From Erythrobacter colymbi (GTDB taxonomy: Bacteria > Pseudomonadota > Alphaproteobacteria > Sphingomonadales > Sphingomonadaceae): a stretch of 61,573 nucleotides of DNA. The stretch covers positions 1-61,573 of the forward strand of contig NZ_MUYK01000015.1 of the NCBI RefSeq assembly GCF_002155685.1. Direction: 5' to 3'. This document shows positions 34,528-42,893 of the stretch, one piece after another (position 1 is the first letter of the stretch; each line of letters begins with the position of its first letter). The position numbers were made by a program, and so were the translations under genes. The notes under the pieces were generated by a model. The model did no database searches. It was not told where the DNA came from and saw only the letters and a program-made list of their open reading frames with translations.

Positions 34528-35256
34528 TTAGCGACCTGTTTGTCGTCTGAGTTGGCGGAGCCAATTCATAGGGCTGGGCGGCGGTGGGTCATCTGGGGTT
34601 GTTTCGATAAAACCCACGAAGTCTTTGATTGCGATGTGAACGCCGTCCTCTCGCACGAGAATGTCTGCTCCGAACTCAAGCTCGTTGAGAGCGCGGCGCC
34701 CGGCTTCTCGATCGCCCTTGCCCAGGACGAATTCATAGGTCGTATTGAGGGGGACGAGCGTGCCGGGATCGAGATAGAGCAGCTCATCGAGCGTTTCCGG
34801 GTCCGCATAGCGGGCATCCGTCGATGCAGGGGCTGCCAGCTTGGCGATGTCCCGCATGTCGATCGTGAAGCCCGGAGTGCGCTTGCACAGCGCCATGAAT
34901 TTCCGGCGGTCGGTGAGAAGCGAGAACGGTCGCATGCCCCCGGTCAGGCGGTAGTAGTTCTCGAGAAACTGGATGTCGGCATCACTCAGGCCAAGATAGG
35001 CAATTACATCGTCGACTCTCTCTTTTGCGGGGCCGACATGAATCGCGCCCGGCGGAATGTTCCATTCCCGTCGGAGATGCTCGGGTGGACCGTTTTCGAG
35101 AATGAACGCGGCTGCCCGTGATGAAGCGAAGAGGTGGTTCGGAATACGCGTACCGTCGGACGCCCGCACCTCCCGCCAATGTCGCGCTATGGCGAAAGGG
35201 TAGACAGCAAGGTTCGCGGTCATGCGTCGCTCGGCGGTTGGCTTCTCATCTGGCAT
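34528..35256 (-). CDS. Hypothetical protein
   Basis: 242 residues, soluble. No domain recognised. The centre (YLGLSDADIQFLENYYRLTG, LLTDRRKFMALCKRTPGF) is helical; the C-terminus is Pro-rich then basic (PPPPSPMNWLRQLRRQTGR). Downstream, on the same strand, of the toxin-antitoxin pair by 51 bases. Confidence 0.6.
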   Translation of the reverse strand: MPDEKPTAERRMTANLAVYPFAIARHWREVRASDGTRIPNHLFASSRAAAFILENGPPEHLRREWNIPPGAIHVGPAKERVDDVIAYLGLSDADIQFLENYYRLTGGMRPFSLLTDRRKFMALCKRTPGFTIDMRDIAKLAAPASTDARYADPETLDELLYLDPGTLVPLNTTYEFVLGKGDREAGRRALNELEFGADILVREDGVHIAIKDFVGFIETTPDDPPPPSPMNWLRQLRRQTGR

Positions 35257-35306
35257 GGCGTTCTCCTGGGACAGAGAGCCTATCGGCAGTTTTGGACGGA
35301 TGTCAG

Positions 35307-35723
35307 TCAGGGACGGAAGATGATGTTGCAGATGCGCCCGGTCATGCCGTCGGCGATTGCGTTCAGCAGCTGCTTCGAGGCTCGGCGAGGTCGGACGAGG
35401 CTGCGATCGGCTTGCGGCTCAAGGTGAGGTCCGGGCCATAGAAACACGTTCGCTTCCTCGAAGACGACATCGGTAGTATCCGCGAGGCCTAGCGCGGCGC
35501 GTTCGGCGGGCGAGATTGCGACGCGTGCCTTGGTTGCGCCGGAGACGATCGGCAGCACGGCCACGAGCTGAATCATCTCGATTACGCGAACATTCCAGAT
35601 CAGACATGGACGAAGATCCTGCTCGCCGCTGGTCTTGCCACCCACATCCTTGAGTTCGATGTAGTGGAAGTCGACAATTCCCCCCGCCTCGGGATGGTTT
35701 GATGGGTCATGCTGCTGCATCAT
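35307..35723 (-). CDS. Probable MazF/PemK-like toxin
   Basis: 138 residues from the ATG at 35723 (a second ATG follows at once, at 35720). LRPCLIWNVR, VAVLPIVSG and AISPAERAALGLADTTDVVFEEANVF have the strand pattern of MazF/PemK endoribonucleases, though the likeness is weak. It overlaps the stop of the antitoxin-like gene by 17 bases, the usual antitoxin-first arrangement. The frame extends to 35927, but that would cover the antitoxin. Confidence 0.58.
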   Translation of the reverse strand: MMQQHDPSNHPEAGGIVDFHYIELKDVGGKTSGEQDLRPCLIWNVRVIEMIQLVAVLPIVSGATKARVAISPAERAALGLADTTDVVFEEANVFLWPGPHLEPQADRSLVRPRRASKQLLNAIADGMTGRICNIIFRP

Positions 35724-35982
35724 CGTACCTTTCGGGCGAGTGGGGATGCGCTCCGGGACGGGGCGAGGTGAGATCCTTGACGATGTCCGCCAGAGCACTT
35801 GACTGTATCGCGCGTCCGACAAGGGCGCGCAGTGAAGCGTATTCATGCGCTGGAACAAGGACAGCTGATATCGCGCCCTTCTCTTCGATCCCGATTGCGC
35901 GCGTAGTGGCCGCCTTGAGGGTTTCATCGAAGTTTTTGCGCAGGGCGGAGGCGGAAATCGTCTCGGTGAAGTGGCGTTCCAT
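35707..35982 (-). CDS. Phd/YefM-like antitoxin
   Basis: 91 residues. TISASALRKNFDETLKAAT, then IEEKGAISAVLVPAHEYASLRAL follows the Phd pattern of a short DNA-binding N-terminus and a helix ending in an hxxxR-type segment. It precedes and overlaps the toxin-like gene. It would neutralise the toxin and repress the pair, giving plasmid addiction. Confidence 0.65.
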   Translation of the reverse strand: MERHFTETISASALRKNFDETLKAATTRAIGIEEKGAISAVLVPAHEYASLRALVGRAIQSSALADIVKDLTSPRPGAHPHSPERYDDAAA

Positions 35983-36101
35983 GAGGGGATTGCTCCTTGA
36001 GGTGCGTGTATTGCCCGCGGCAGAATAGAGTTAAGCGCCCTGCCCCTGCAATCGGCATCAGCCGATTTTCCGTTTTGGAAGCGGCACTTGTCCGGATCGC
36101 A

Positions 36102-36350
36102 TCAGGCAAGTTCGATGGCGATGGTCTTGTCGAGGGTCGGTACGAACCCGAGTTCGCTGAGCTCATCGAACGTCAGGTCGCGGTGCGTTCCGTCGGCCTC
36201 CTCGAGCTCCCAAGTGATCCAGGGGCGCACGTGGCGGCCGTCAGCGAGCCTGATGCCGCCGATCGTGCCGATGGGCGTGAGCTCGATGGTGGCGTTACCG
36301 GGCACCCCGGTGTGTTCGCGCACATCGATGATGGCGGTGATGGTGGTCAT
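36102..36350 (-). CDS. Small hypothetical protein
   Basis: 82 residues from the ATG at 36350, SD AAAGGACA. Beta-rich (ITAIIDVREHTGVPGNATIEL, then TWELEEADGTHRDLTFDEL). No family recognised. A hairpin at 36368-36388 directly precedes the SD, and a strong terminator lies just beyond it. Confidence 0.6.
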   Translation of the reverse strand: MTTITAIIDVREHTGVPGNATIELTPIGTIGGIRLADGRHVRPWITWELEEADGTHRDLTFDELSELGFVPTLDKTIAIELA

Positions 36351-36367
36351 GAGATGTCCTTTCCAAG

Positions 36368-36388
36368 GGCACGGCCCTGGGCCGTGCC
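36368..36388 (-). promoter_or_regulatory. Leader hairpin before the SD of the gene at 36350
   Basis: 9-bp stem GGCACGGCC/GGCCGTGCC with 3-base loop, between the terminator at 36400 and the AAAGGA of the downstream gene. Confidence 0.5.
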
Positions 36389-36399
36389 TGCAAAAGAAA

Positions 36400-36432
36400 G
36401 GGCCCGTCTCTCGGGGTGAGAGAGACGGGCCC
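36400..36432 (-). terminator. Terminator of the DUF736 gene
   Basis: 13-bp perfect stem GGGCCCGTCTCTC/GAGAGACGGGCCC with 7-base loop, followed on the minus strand by TTTCTTTT. Confidence 0.85.
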
Positions 36433-36489
36433 GAAGGTGCGCAAGACGGCCGGAGGACTGGGAGCCGCCTTGCGCTGGGGGAGCTGGTG

Positions 36490-36942
36490 TCAGCTGGCGA
36501 ATTCGGCAGTGGATTCGCCGAGACCGTCGCTGGCTGTGCCGCTGGTGCCGGTGCTGTCTTCGCCCATGTCGAAGGCGGGCATCTCGTCCTGCTTCGACGC
36601 GAGCTGCGAGGTGACGTCGCGGCGGCGCGTCGGGCGCGACCAGACGATGTTGTAGCTGCCGTCATCCTGCTGGAAGGCCGAGATCTGCAGCGGCGCGGTC
36701 ATCGACGGATCGTCGATCTTGCCGTTGAGGAAGGCCTCGCCGGTGTTGTTCGAGAACAGCTCGAACAGCGCGCCGACCTGGATCCACTTGCGCGCCGGGG
36801 TCAGCGCATGGATCTCGAAGCGCGGAGCCTTCGGATTGTTGCTGTTGACCGGCTTCAGCGCGATCGTCATCGCGACAGCCATGGTGTCAACGCGGCCGAT
36901 GAAAACGCCGCTGTCGTTCTGCTTGATGGAACCGATGTTCAT
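36490..36942 (-). CDS. DUF736 family protein
   Basis: 150 residues. MNIGSIKQNDSGVFIGRVDT at the start, then ALKPVNSNNPKAPRFEIHAL matches the beta-sheet DUF736 fold frequent on alphaproteobacterial plasmids. The acidic Ser/Thr-rich C-terminus is extra. Role unknown. Own terminator at 36400-36432; SD AGGAGAAG. Confidence 0.75.
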   Translation of the reverse strand: MNIGSIKQNDSGVFIGRVDTMAVAMTIALKPVNSNNPKAPRFEIHALTPARKWIQVGALFELFSNNTGEAFLNGKIDDPSMTAPLQISAFQQDDGSYNIVWSRPTRRRDVTSQLASKQDEMPAFDMGEDSTGTSGTASDGLGESTAEFAS

Positions 36943-37340
36943 GATGCTTCTCCTGAGATTGCGTCTCGGACACCATCGTCCTCGACACCCTTCTCAATCC
37001 CCCTCCTCTCCTCGGCCCGCTCGCGGGACGAGCAGGCGCGCGGGTCGCGCGCCCTCCATTGGCCACGCTTCTGGCGTGCCAATGGGATCGTTTCAGGGAG
37101 CTCTGGGGGCTTTGGTTATGCGGAGCGGAGGTCGGGCATTCGGGAAAGCAAGCTCAGAAGCCGTGCCTGTTTTCAGTGCGCCGACCGAATAGTTGCCGGA
37201 GGGCCGATGAATTCGCGAAAGGCTAAAAAGGACGCGCCGGTCCATGCGCCGCAGACTTGTAGGAAAAAAATTCCCGGATTGACCCCACTGGGGGTGCGTG
37301 GGATTTTTTGTGTCCTGGTTCCAATTGCCGGTTGCTCGAT
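36943..37340. other. Non-coding divergent region
   Basis: 398 bp between the DUF736 gene and the divergent membrane-protein gene. It contains a CCATTGGC...GCCAATGG hairpin at 37056-37085 and the probable divergent promoters. No credible frame. Confidence 0.5.
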
Positions 37341-37925
37341 ATGGTCTCAGTCGCAATCTATCCGCCGCCTCGCGTCGTCGCGCTTCGTGCGCGCAGGCTT
37401 GAGCACCGCGAACGTCGTGTCGCGATTCAGGCTGCGATCGAGGAAGAGGGAGAAGCTCTGGCAACTCAGGAGGAAGCCGAGGAAAACGCCATCCATTGGG
37501 AAGAGCTTCGCCACGAGAGCGAAGCGATGCGGTTGCAGCAGGCTCTTGTCGAGGTGCGTGCGCGCCGGGCGTGGACGCCGGGCTTTCTGATCCCTCCGCT
37601 CCTCGCCGGGGTGCTGGCGATTGGCGGTGTTGGCAGCCTTGTGTACTTTTCGAGCAATCCAGTCGGCGCGCATCACGGGGCAATGCTGGGGTTGGCGATA
37701 CCCATGGCGCTGTTGATGGCGGTCTGTATCTGTGTACCCTGGGTCGTCGTGGCGCTGGCTCCCTGGCTGAGACGAAAGCGTGACGAGGAAGTTGCGCTTC
37801 GGCAGATCGACCGGCTCGAAGACCGAAAGCAGGCTCTCGCGTCAGACAATTTTTGGTTCGACTGGTACGAACACCCTGACGGTGAGGAATATTGCAAGAT
37901 CAACTATGATATGAGCACTGGCTGA
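37341..37925 (+). CDS. Membrane protein with N-terminal coiled coil
   Basis: 194 residues from the ATG at 37341 (MVSVAIYPPP). A long Glu/Arg/Ala helix (about 10-70), two membrane helices (FLIPPLLAGVLAIGGVGSLVYF, MLGLAIPMALLMAVCICVPWVV), then a basic helix and an acidic end. Plus strand, followed 94 bases later by the sigma-like gene. Function unknown; it could be its membrane partner. Confidence 0.6.
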   Translation: MVSVAIYPPPRVVALRARRLEHRERRVAIQAAIEEEGEALATQEEAEENAIHWEELRHESEAMRLQQALVEVRARRAWTPGFLIPPLLAGVLAIGGVGSLVYFSSNPVGAHHGAMLGLAIPMALLMAVCICVPWVVVALAPWLRRKRDEEVALRQIDRLEDRKQALASDNFWFDWYEHPDGEEYCKINYDMSTG

Positions 37926-38018
37926 TGCTCATGTCACAGCGCTCAGTATGCCTGCGGTTGTCATGGGTCGGTCGTCGCCATCGAGCGTCATCTGCGCTGG
38001 TTCAAGAGTGCTGATCGC

Positions 38019-38879
38019 ATGGGGCGGCGGCGATCGGTGGTGGATGACGACCACTACGTAGTGGAGCGCCTGGTACATGGGATCGAGGCGCTTTCAGACC
38101 TCGAAGATGCCACCGTCGAAATGGATGAGAATTTTGCTGATCGCGACCGGCTCACCGCCGCGCTTCTTTCGTTGCCCCCACGTCTGGAGCGTGCGATTCG
38201 CCTGCGATATGGATTATGCGGCGCCGGCGGCGATGGTCCGATGACCTTTGCCGAGATAGGCGAAGTCTTCGGCCTTACAGGCAATGGCGCGGATCAGATG
38301 GTCAGGAAGGCGCAGCGCAAGATTTTCTGGTACCTTCACGCAAGTGGTCGTGTCACGCCCGAGGAACGGGCCGAACTGAACAAGCAGCGCGCAGTCGATG
38401 AGGCGCAAGCCAGGGCCGCGCGTGAGAGGTATGCGGCATGGCAGGATGCACGCGCGGCGCAGGAACGGGCGGACCTGGAACGCAGGGCTGGCGAAATCGA
38501 GCAGGCTATGGTGGCGCAGTGTCGGCGTAATGCGGAAGAGTTGGCGCGCAGTCAGGAAAGGGTTTCCGGGCGCTTGCCTGTTATCGAGGGGCTTGCAGGT
38601 TCTGATCGTCGCGTGGTTCGGTCAGACCATTCATTCGATGGCGTCTCTGACGATCGCTTATCGCCTCGTCGGGCCGTTAGCGTGGTCAAAAAGATCACTG
38701 AGATGATCGATCTTCGGTTTCCGCTCCTGATGCTTTGGGTGCCTGCTGTTGCAGGCTTGCTGCTGGTTTTGACTCCTGAGGCTGCCGTCGTGTTCCTTGT
38801 CACATTCGTGCTGCTTATATGGCTGCCTTGGGAGCTCACTGTCTTTCAGCGCTTCGGGATGCCCCATCATCGCGTCTAG
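38019..38879 (+). CDS. Sigma-70 region 4-like protein with C-terminal membrane helices
   Basis: 286 residues. Residues about 45-108 read like sigma region 4: LPPRLERAIRLRYGL, then MTFAEIGEVFGLTGNGADQMVRKAQRKI, the -35-binding helix-turn-helix. No region 2 (core- and -10-binding) is visible. A 100-residue charged coiled coil follows, then two membrane helices (FPLLMLWVPAVAGLLLVL, AAVVFLVTFVLLIWLPW). The product would be a membrane-tethered DNA-binding factor, not a normal sigma factor. It could act as a tethered regulator or be released by proteolysis. Confidence 0.68.
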   Translation: MGRRRSVVDDDHYVVERLVHGIEALSDLEDATVEMDENFADRDRLTAALLSLPPRLERAIRLRYGLCGAGGDGPMTFAEIGEVFGLTGNGADQMVRKAQRKIFWYLHASGRVTPEERAELNKQRAVDEAQARAARERYAAWQDARAAQERADLERRAGEIEQAMVAQCRRNAEELARSQERVSGRLPVIEGLAGSDRRVVRSDHSFDGVSDDRLSPRRAVSVVKKITEMIDLRFPLLMLWVPAVAGLLLVLTPEAAVVFLVTFVLLIWLPWELTVFQRFGMPHHRV

Positions 38880-38899
38880 CGCGGCCGATGCTGAGAGCG

Positions 38900-39403
38900 T
38901 TAAAGGGGCCGGTCGAGCAGCTTGCGCCGTGCGGCTGAGAGGTTCGTGATGGCGGCCTGAAGAATTCGGGCCGCGCTGGAATCGGCCCCGGCCTGGCCGA
39001 GCGTGTTCCAGAATTCGGTGGATCGCGCTTCGCAGGCTTCGACCAGCGCGAGTACCTCGTCGCTGGTCAGGCGGTATTCGCGGGCACAAGCCGACATTTC
39101 GGAGCGGAGCGTCGCGAAATCCGCGAGGGCCTCTGGCACCGGGAAACCCTGGCGGTAGGCTTCGTCGACGCCGGCGCGGATCTGCTCGGCTCCATGCTGG
39201 CTTTCGGTCAGGATGGCGCTGCGCGAGTTTCCGAAGAAGGGCTTGAAAGGCCCAGCGCGCGCCGTGATTGCGCGCGGCGGATTGCTTGCGAGACCGACGA
39301 TGCAATCGGATGGGATGACCAGCACCGATCCGCTAACGACGTCGCCATTGTCGCAAGCGCGCAGGGCTGCGCTTGCCGTGTCGAAGTGATACACAATCTC
39401 CAT
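38900..39403 (-). CDS. Hypothetical protein
   Basis: 167 residues. N-terminal part MEIVYHFDTASAALRACDNGDV, C-terminal helical (LTSDEVLALVEACEARSTEFW). No family recognised. It follows, on the same strand, the small gene at 39530 with a 126-base gap. Confidence 0.6.
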   Translation of the reverse strand: MEIVYHFDTASAALRACDNGDVVSGSVLVIPSDCIVGLASNPPRAITARAGPFKPFFGNSRSAILTESQHGAEQIRAGVDEAYRQGFPVPEALADFATLRSEMSACAREYRLTSDEVLALVEACEARSTEFWNTLGQAGADSSAARILQAAITNLSAARRKLLDRPL

Positions 39404-39529
39404 GATGCGCCCCTTCAGATGAGTGGGTTTGAATCTAAAAACGATTGCAGCGCAAGGCTTTGTTGCGCTGCAGCCTGATGTGTCCCGTCGGGGGACGCCC
39501 GCCGCGTCGCTGACGGGAGCAATGGCGGC

Positions 39530-39832
39530 TCAGTTGCGCTTGGCCCTGTGCCCGCCCGCCTTCGCCAGCCATGCGCGAATGGCAGCCTGCTGCCGGTCGA
39601 GCTTTACTGTGAGTGCGCCGATTTCGTTGCGGCTGCGGTAGCGAAGCGCGGCGAGTGCGGCCTGGTAGGCGGCCTCGTCGCTCTTGCGCCATCCGCTGTC
39701 GCCGCGATGGGCTGCCGGTGAGTCCACCGCGCGGTCGGCGGCTTCGCGAAGTCTCCGATCCAGCTCTCTGAGACGCGTCTCAGTCGCATTGCGTGCGGCG
39801 ATCATTCGCAGGTATTCGGGGGAGGGTGTCAT
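39530..39832 (-). CDS. Small hypothetical protein, helical
   Basis: 100 residues from the ATG at 39832 (SD GAGGAA). Mostly helix: MIAARNATETRLRELDRRLR, DEAAYQAALAALRYRSRNEI. The ATG overlaps the stop of the PAPS-reductase-like gene (ATGA), so it is coupled to it and may be its partner. Confidence 0.6.
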   Translation of the reverse strand: MTPSPEYLRMIAARNATETRLRELDRRLREAADRAVDSPAAHRGDSGWRKSDEAAYQAALAALRYRSRNEIGALTVKLDRQQAAIRAWLAKAGGHRAKRN

Positions 39833-40992
39833 GACAGGTTCCTCGGCGGAGCATGTGGCTGCCGTGCTCCTGAAGATTTGGCAGCGATCAGCTCGGCGAA
39901 GCGGCCTCGAACGTCGTCGCCGTGTGGAAAGCGGTTTTCGAGCGCGTGGCGTCGCAGAAGGGGGTCGCGTGCCTTTGCAATCCGTGCTGCTTCCTCGGGC
40001 GTGGGCACACGCGGCGGCCACCCTTTCTGGAATCGCAGGTCATGCGGCATGGTGCTTTCGAGACGGCGCCGTTCGTCAGCATCCTCTTTGGCACGGGCGA
40101 CACTGGCAGTGAGGCTCGCCGGGATCAGGTGCGGAGCACTGTCGGCAAGCCAGCGACCGGGCTGGAACGAGAAGGTCGAGCGTGCCTCGAGTTCGACCAG
40201 GTGGATGAAAGCCTCTTGGTTGGATGGGGCTGAGGCGGCTGCCTGCTGGTCGGCGAGCGATTGCAGCACGCAGTATCGGCAGGACAGGCGGCTCGAGCGG
40301 TAACGTGTATAGGCTTCGTGGAGCGGGATGGCGTTTGCCTCATGGAAGGCGAAGATATCGGCGGTCGACCAGTCGATGACCGGATGCCAGATCATCATCC
40401 GGGTGCCGGCGCGATTGCCGTTGGCTGCGAAGCGGGTGTCGTGCTTCCAGTCTGGCGCGATTGCCCTTGCTCTGCTTTCGTCACGCCGAATGCCGATGAC
40501 CTGGATGATGGTCTCACCGGCGAGGAGGCGGGCGAGGTATGGGCCTATGACCTGTGCCTTCTGCTCGGACGTACAGAAGCGCAGCGACGCCGATGACCAG
40601 GGGCCGATCAGGTTGTAGGTCGAGAGCGCCTCGTAGCGTGCCTTGCCGGCTTCGAAACGCTGGTTCCAGCGGTCGAACAGGTCTCCGCTCTGGCGTTGGC
40701 GGATCGTTAGCGCGATGTCGGCTCTTGCAGCGATGCTTGCGACGGTCTGTGCGGTGCTGTCCCATTCGGCCCTGCCGAGGTCGGCATGGATGGCAATGCG
40801 CCGGTCACGCGGGTGGCCGAGTGCATCGAGCATGGGCATCGCGGCAAAGAGCGCAGCTGAGGAATCCTTGCCGCCCGAGAGGTTGAAGACCACCCAGGCA
40901 CCTTGGCGCAGGGCGGCCTTGATCGCGGTCGGCAGCGCGATCGGCGGTGCGCCCGGAAAAGTGCCTGCGCGCAGGACCGATAGCGCGTTCAT
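39829..40992 (-). CDS. PAPS-reductase-like PP-loop protein
   Basis: 387 residues from the ATG at 40992. PP-loop NLSGGKDSSAALFAA, then RIAIHADLGRAEWDST, as in the phosphoadenosine-phosphosulfate reductase superfamily. Later cysteines RFCTSEQK and SCRYC may hold an Fe-S cluster. The superfamily also contains DndC and TtcA-like thiolation enzymes, so the substrate is open; sulfate assimilation is unlikely on a plasmid without the other genes. The start overlaps the gene upstream (ATGA). Confidence 0.78.
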   Translation of the reverse strand: MNALSVLRAGTFPGAPPIALPTAIKAALRQGAWVVFNLSGGKDSSAALFAAMPMLDALGHPRDRRIAIHADLGRAEWDSTAQTVASIAARADIALTIRQRQSGDLFDRWNQRFEAGKARYEALSTYNLIGPWSSASLRFCTSEQKAQVIGPYLARLLAGETIIQVIGIRRDESRARAIAPDWKHDTRFAANGNRAGTRMMIWHPVIDWSTADIFAFHEANAIPLHEAYTRYRSSRLSCRYCVLQSLADQQAAASAPSNQEAFIHLVELEARSTFSFQPGRWLADSAPHLIPASLTASVARAKEDADERRRLESTMPHDLRFQKGWPPRVPTPEEAARIAKARDPLLRRHALENRFPHGDDVRGRFAELIAAKSSGARQPHAPPRNLS

Positions 40993-41681
40993 GGAACGCC
41001 TGCCGGGCACGCCAGCCACTCGGGTTCGTCAAAGGCAATGGGGACGTCGAAATCGGCGGCTTCCTGCTCGCTAAATAGCGTCGCGGAAGCGAGATCCCCG
41101 AAGCCTGTGTCGGTGTTCCAGAACATCAGGCCGTGTTCCGGGTCGCGGATGGTCAGCACGAGGCGCGCGCATGTCGGCAGGGGTTCCTTCGACAGCGCCT
41201 CGCGCACGATGGCGTGTGTGCTGTGGTAATCGATGCCGTCGGCCGTGATGATCACGGCACCGCCGCCGAACTCGTCGTTGCGCAGCTTGTCGCAGGTGTA
41301 GGCGTATTCGAAGCCGATCGGCAGGGTCGACTTGGCGCAGGCGAACAGCAGGTTCGCAACCTGCTCGATTCCGAATTGGTGGCCACTGAAGCTGACGGTG
41401 TGTGTGCCGTTTGCATCGCCCTCCTCGATCGTGACGTCTGCATCGAGACATGGGAAGTCCTCGTCGGGGAAGATCGGCATGAGGCCCGAGAAGGGGTCGT
41501 CGCTGGTAGGCGGGAATGTGGCAGCGAACTCCGGGCCAAGGGCATCGAAGGCTTCCTGACGGGCTTTGCCCTGAAGATCCTGCTCGATGGCATCGATCGC
41601 GGCCTCGACATTGGCGATCAGCTGGGCTTCGGACGCGGTGACGCTCACCGCGAATGCGGCGTAGAGGTAATTGTTAGCCAT
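40989..41681 (-). CDS. Hypothetical protein
   Basis: 230 residues. The N-terminus MANNYLYAAFAVSVTASEA is followed by an acidic globular domain with FSGHQFGIEQVANLLFACA and EHGLMFWNTDTGFGDL. Resembles uncharacterised proteins of large alphaproteobacterial plasmids. Coupled by ATGA to the PAPS-reductase-like gene. Confidence 0.62.
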   Translation of the reverse strand: MANNYLYAAFAVSVTASEAQLIANVEAAIDAIEQDLQGKARQEAFDALGPEFAATFPPTSDDPFSGLMPIFPDEDFPCLDADVTIEEGDANGTHTVSFSGHQFGIEQVANLLFACAKSTLPIGFEYAYTCDKLRNDEFGGGAVIITADGIDYHSTHAIVREALSKEPLPTCARLVLTIRDPEHGLMFWNTDTGFGDLASATLFSEQEAADFDVPIAFDEPEWLACPAGVP

Positions 41682-41704
41682 GATGGTGTCCTTGAATTGA
41701 CCTG

Positions 41705-42049
41705 TCAGGGCGTCGTGAGTGACTGAAGTGCTGGTTCGATGCCGTATCCGAGTTGGCGGGCAAGGCTTACCGCCCGGCGCAGTGCCTCCGGATCGACGCC
41801 GAGCGAGATGGCGAGCTCGTCGAATGTGTCGCCGGGTTTGGGGGCAACCTGGTGCAGGTGTCCGGCCTCGGCAGTGACGGCGAATGGCCAGGTCATGGCG
41901 ACGCCGACGACGGCCTCGTCCATCACCAGCAAAAGGTCGCCGGTCGCGATCCGGTCGTCGGTCTGGACGCCGTCGTAAGCATTGCCGCTCGTTTCGAAGA
42001 CATGGATGCGATGGGGCACGAAGGCGAAGCGTTCGCTGTCAGTGAGCAT
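41705..42049 (-). CDS. Hypothetical protein
   Basis: 114 residues (FVPHRIHVFETSGNAYDGVQ, then GDLLLVMDEAVVGVAMTWPF). No domain recognised, but it reads like a conserved plasmid protein of regulatory or phage-like type. The start overlaps the end of the DUF6915-like gene by 11 bases. Confidence 0.6.
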   Translation of the reverse strand: MLTDSERFAFVPHRIHVFETSGNAYDGVQTDDRIATGDLLLVMDEAVVGVAMTWPFAVTAEAGHLHQVAPKPGDTFDELAISLGVDPEALRRAVSLARQLGYGIEPALQSLTTP

Positions 42050-42431
42050 GGCTGGCCTCCTTCAGGCTGGCCTTGGTGATGGCCGGATCGAGGCCCGGCG
42101 ATCCCTTGGGATTGCCGCGCAGCATCCAGGCTTCGGGGCGGATGGCGCGCGCCCAGTCGGCGAAGGACGGGATGTGGCCGAGATCCTCCAGCACATGCTG
42201 TTCGCCGATCAGCCGGACGGGCACGATATGCCCGTCGCTGTTTGTGATGGTCTGGCCAAACAGTGCCTCGAGCATGAAGATGCCTTCGGCGTGGTGGCGC
42301 AGCGCCCGGTGGCGCGGATCGGCGATGATGGCCTTCGACTGGTCGAACCAGTCGTGCAAGGGGCGGTAGTCTTCGACGCATCCGCCCCAGCGCTTCACCG
42401 AGGAGAGCGCATGATAGTAGCAGTGCGACAT
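42039..42431 (-). CDS. DUF6915-like protein
   Basis: 130 residues. HALSSVKRWGGCVEDYRPLH, HRALRHHAEGIFMLEALFG and RLIGEQHVLEDLG are blocks I recognise from a conserved plasmid/phage family named DUF6915; the number is from memory. Several conserved His residues suggest a metal site. Unknown function. Confidence 0.7.
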   Translation of the reverse strand: MSHCYYHALSSVKRWGGCVEDYRPLHDWFDQSKAIIADPRHRALRHHAEGIFMLEALFGQTITNSDGHIVPVRLIGEQHVLEDLGHIPSFADWARAIRPEAWMLRGNPKGSPGLDPAITKASLKEASHAH

Positions 42432-42434
42432 GGC

Positions 42435-42893
42435 TCAGCACTCCCATTCATAGGCAGTGCTGTCGTAGGAGACATATCGCGTGTTGTGGTCGTGCGTGGC
42501 ACGACCGGCCTCGACATCGATGATCACCTCTCCAAACGCACCCTCGCCGTTTTCCCAACCGGCGTGGTTCTGTGCGATCAGTTCGTAGCCGAGATCATCA
42601 AGGGCGCTTTCGAAGGTCGATTCAATGGCGACAGCGTCGCCGCGATAGGGAACGGTCCACGTCGAGCATGGCATGTCCGGCATCGCGATCTCGGGGACGG
42701 GCTCACCGTCCGCGAGGGCGGGGCCGGAGAGCGTCACGCCGTCGATCCCGCCTTCGTCCCCGCAGCCATCGTAACTGATGGTGATCGTGGCGATGCCGTG
42801 AAGCCTGGCGCATGCGCAGATCGCAGCGAGCATCAGCTTGGGTGCGTCATCGCGCGCAGCCGTTGCGGTGTTGGATTCGGCAAGCGTCGTCAT
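42435..42893 (-). CDS. DUF6878-like protein
   Basis: 152 residues. ATITISYDGCGDEGGIDGVTL and the C-terminal TRYVSYDSTAYEWEC resemble DUF6878 (number from memory). Acidic, soluble. Overlaps the upstream gene by 4 bases (ATGA) and is 3 bases from the DUF6915-like start, so this run is one operon. Confidence 0.66.
   Translation of the reverse strand: MTTLAESNTATAARDDAPKLMLAAICACARLHGIATITISYDGCGDEGGIDGVTLSGPALADGEPVPEIAMPDMPCSTWTVPYRGDAVAIESTFESALDDLGYELIAQNHAGWENGEGAFGEVIIDVEAGRATHDHNTRYVSYDSTAYEWEC

Noticed and set aside
39829..40992. The PP-loop protein as DndC of a phosphorothioation system
   Set aside because: No dndB, dndD or dndE-like gene is nearby; the neighbours are plasmid orphans.
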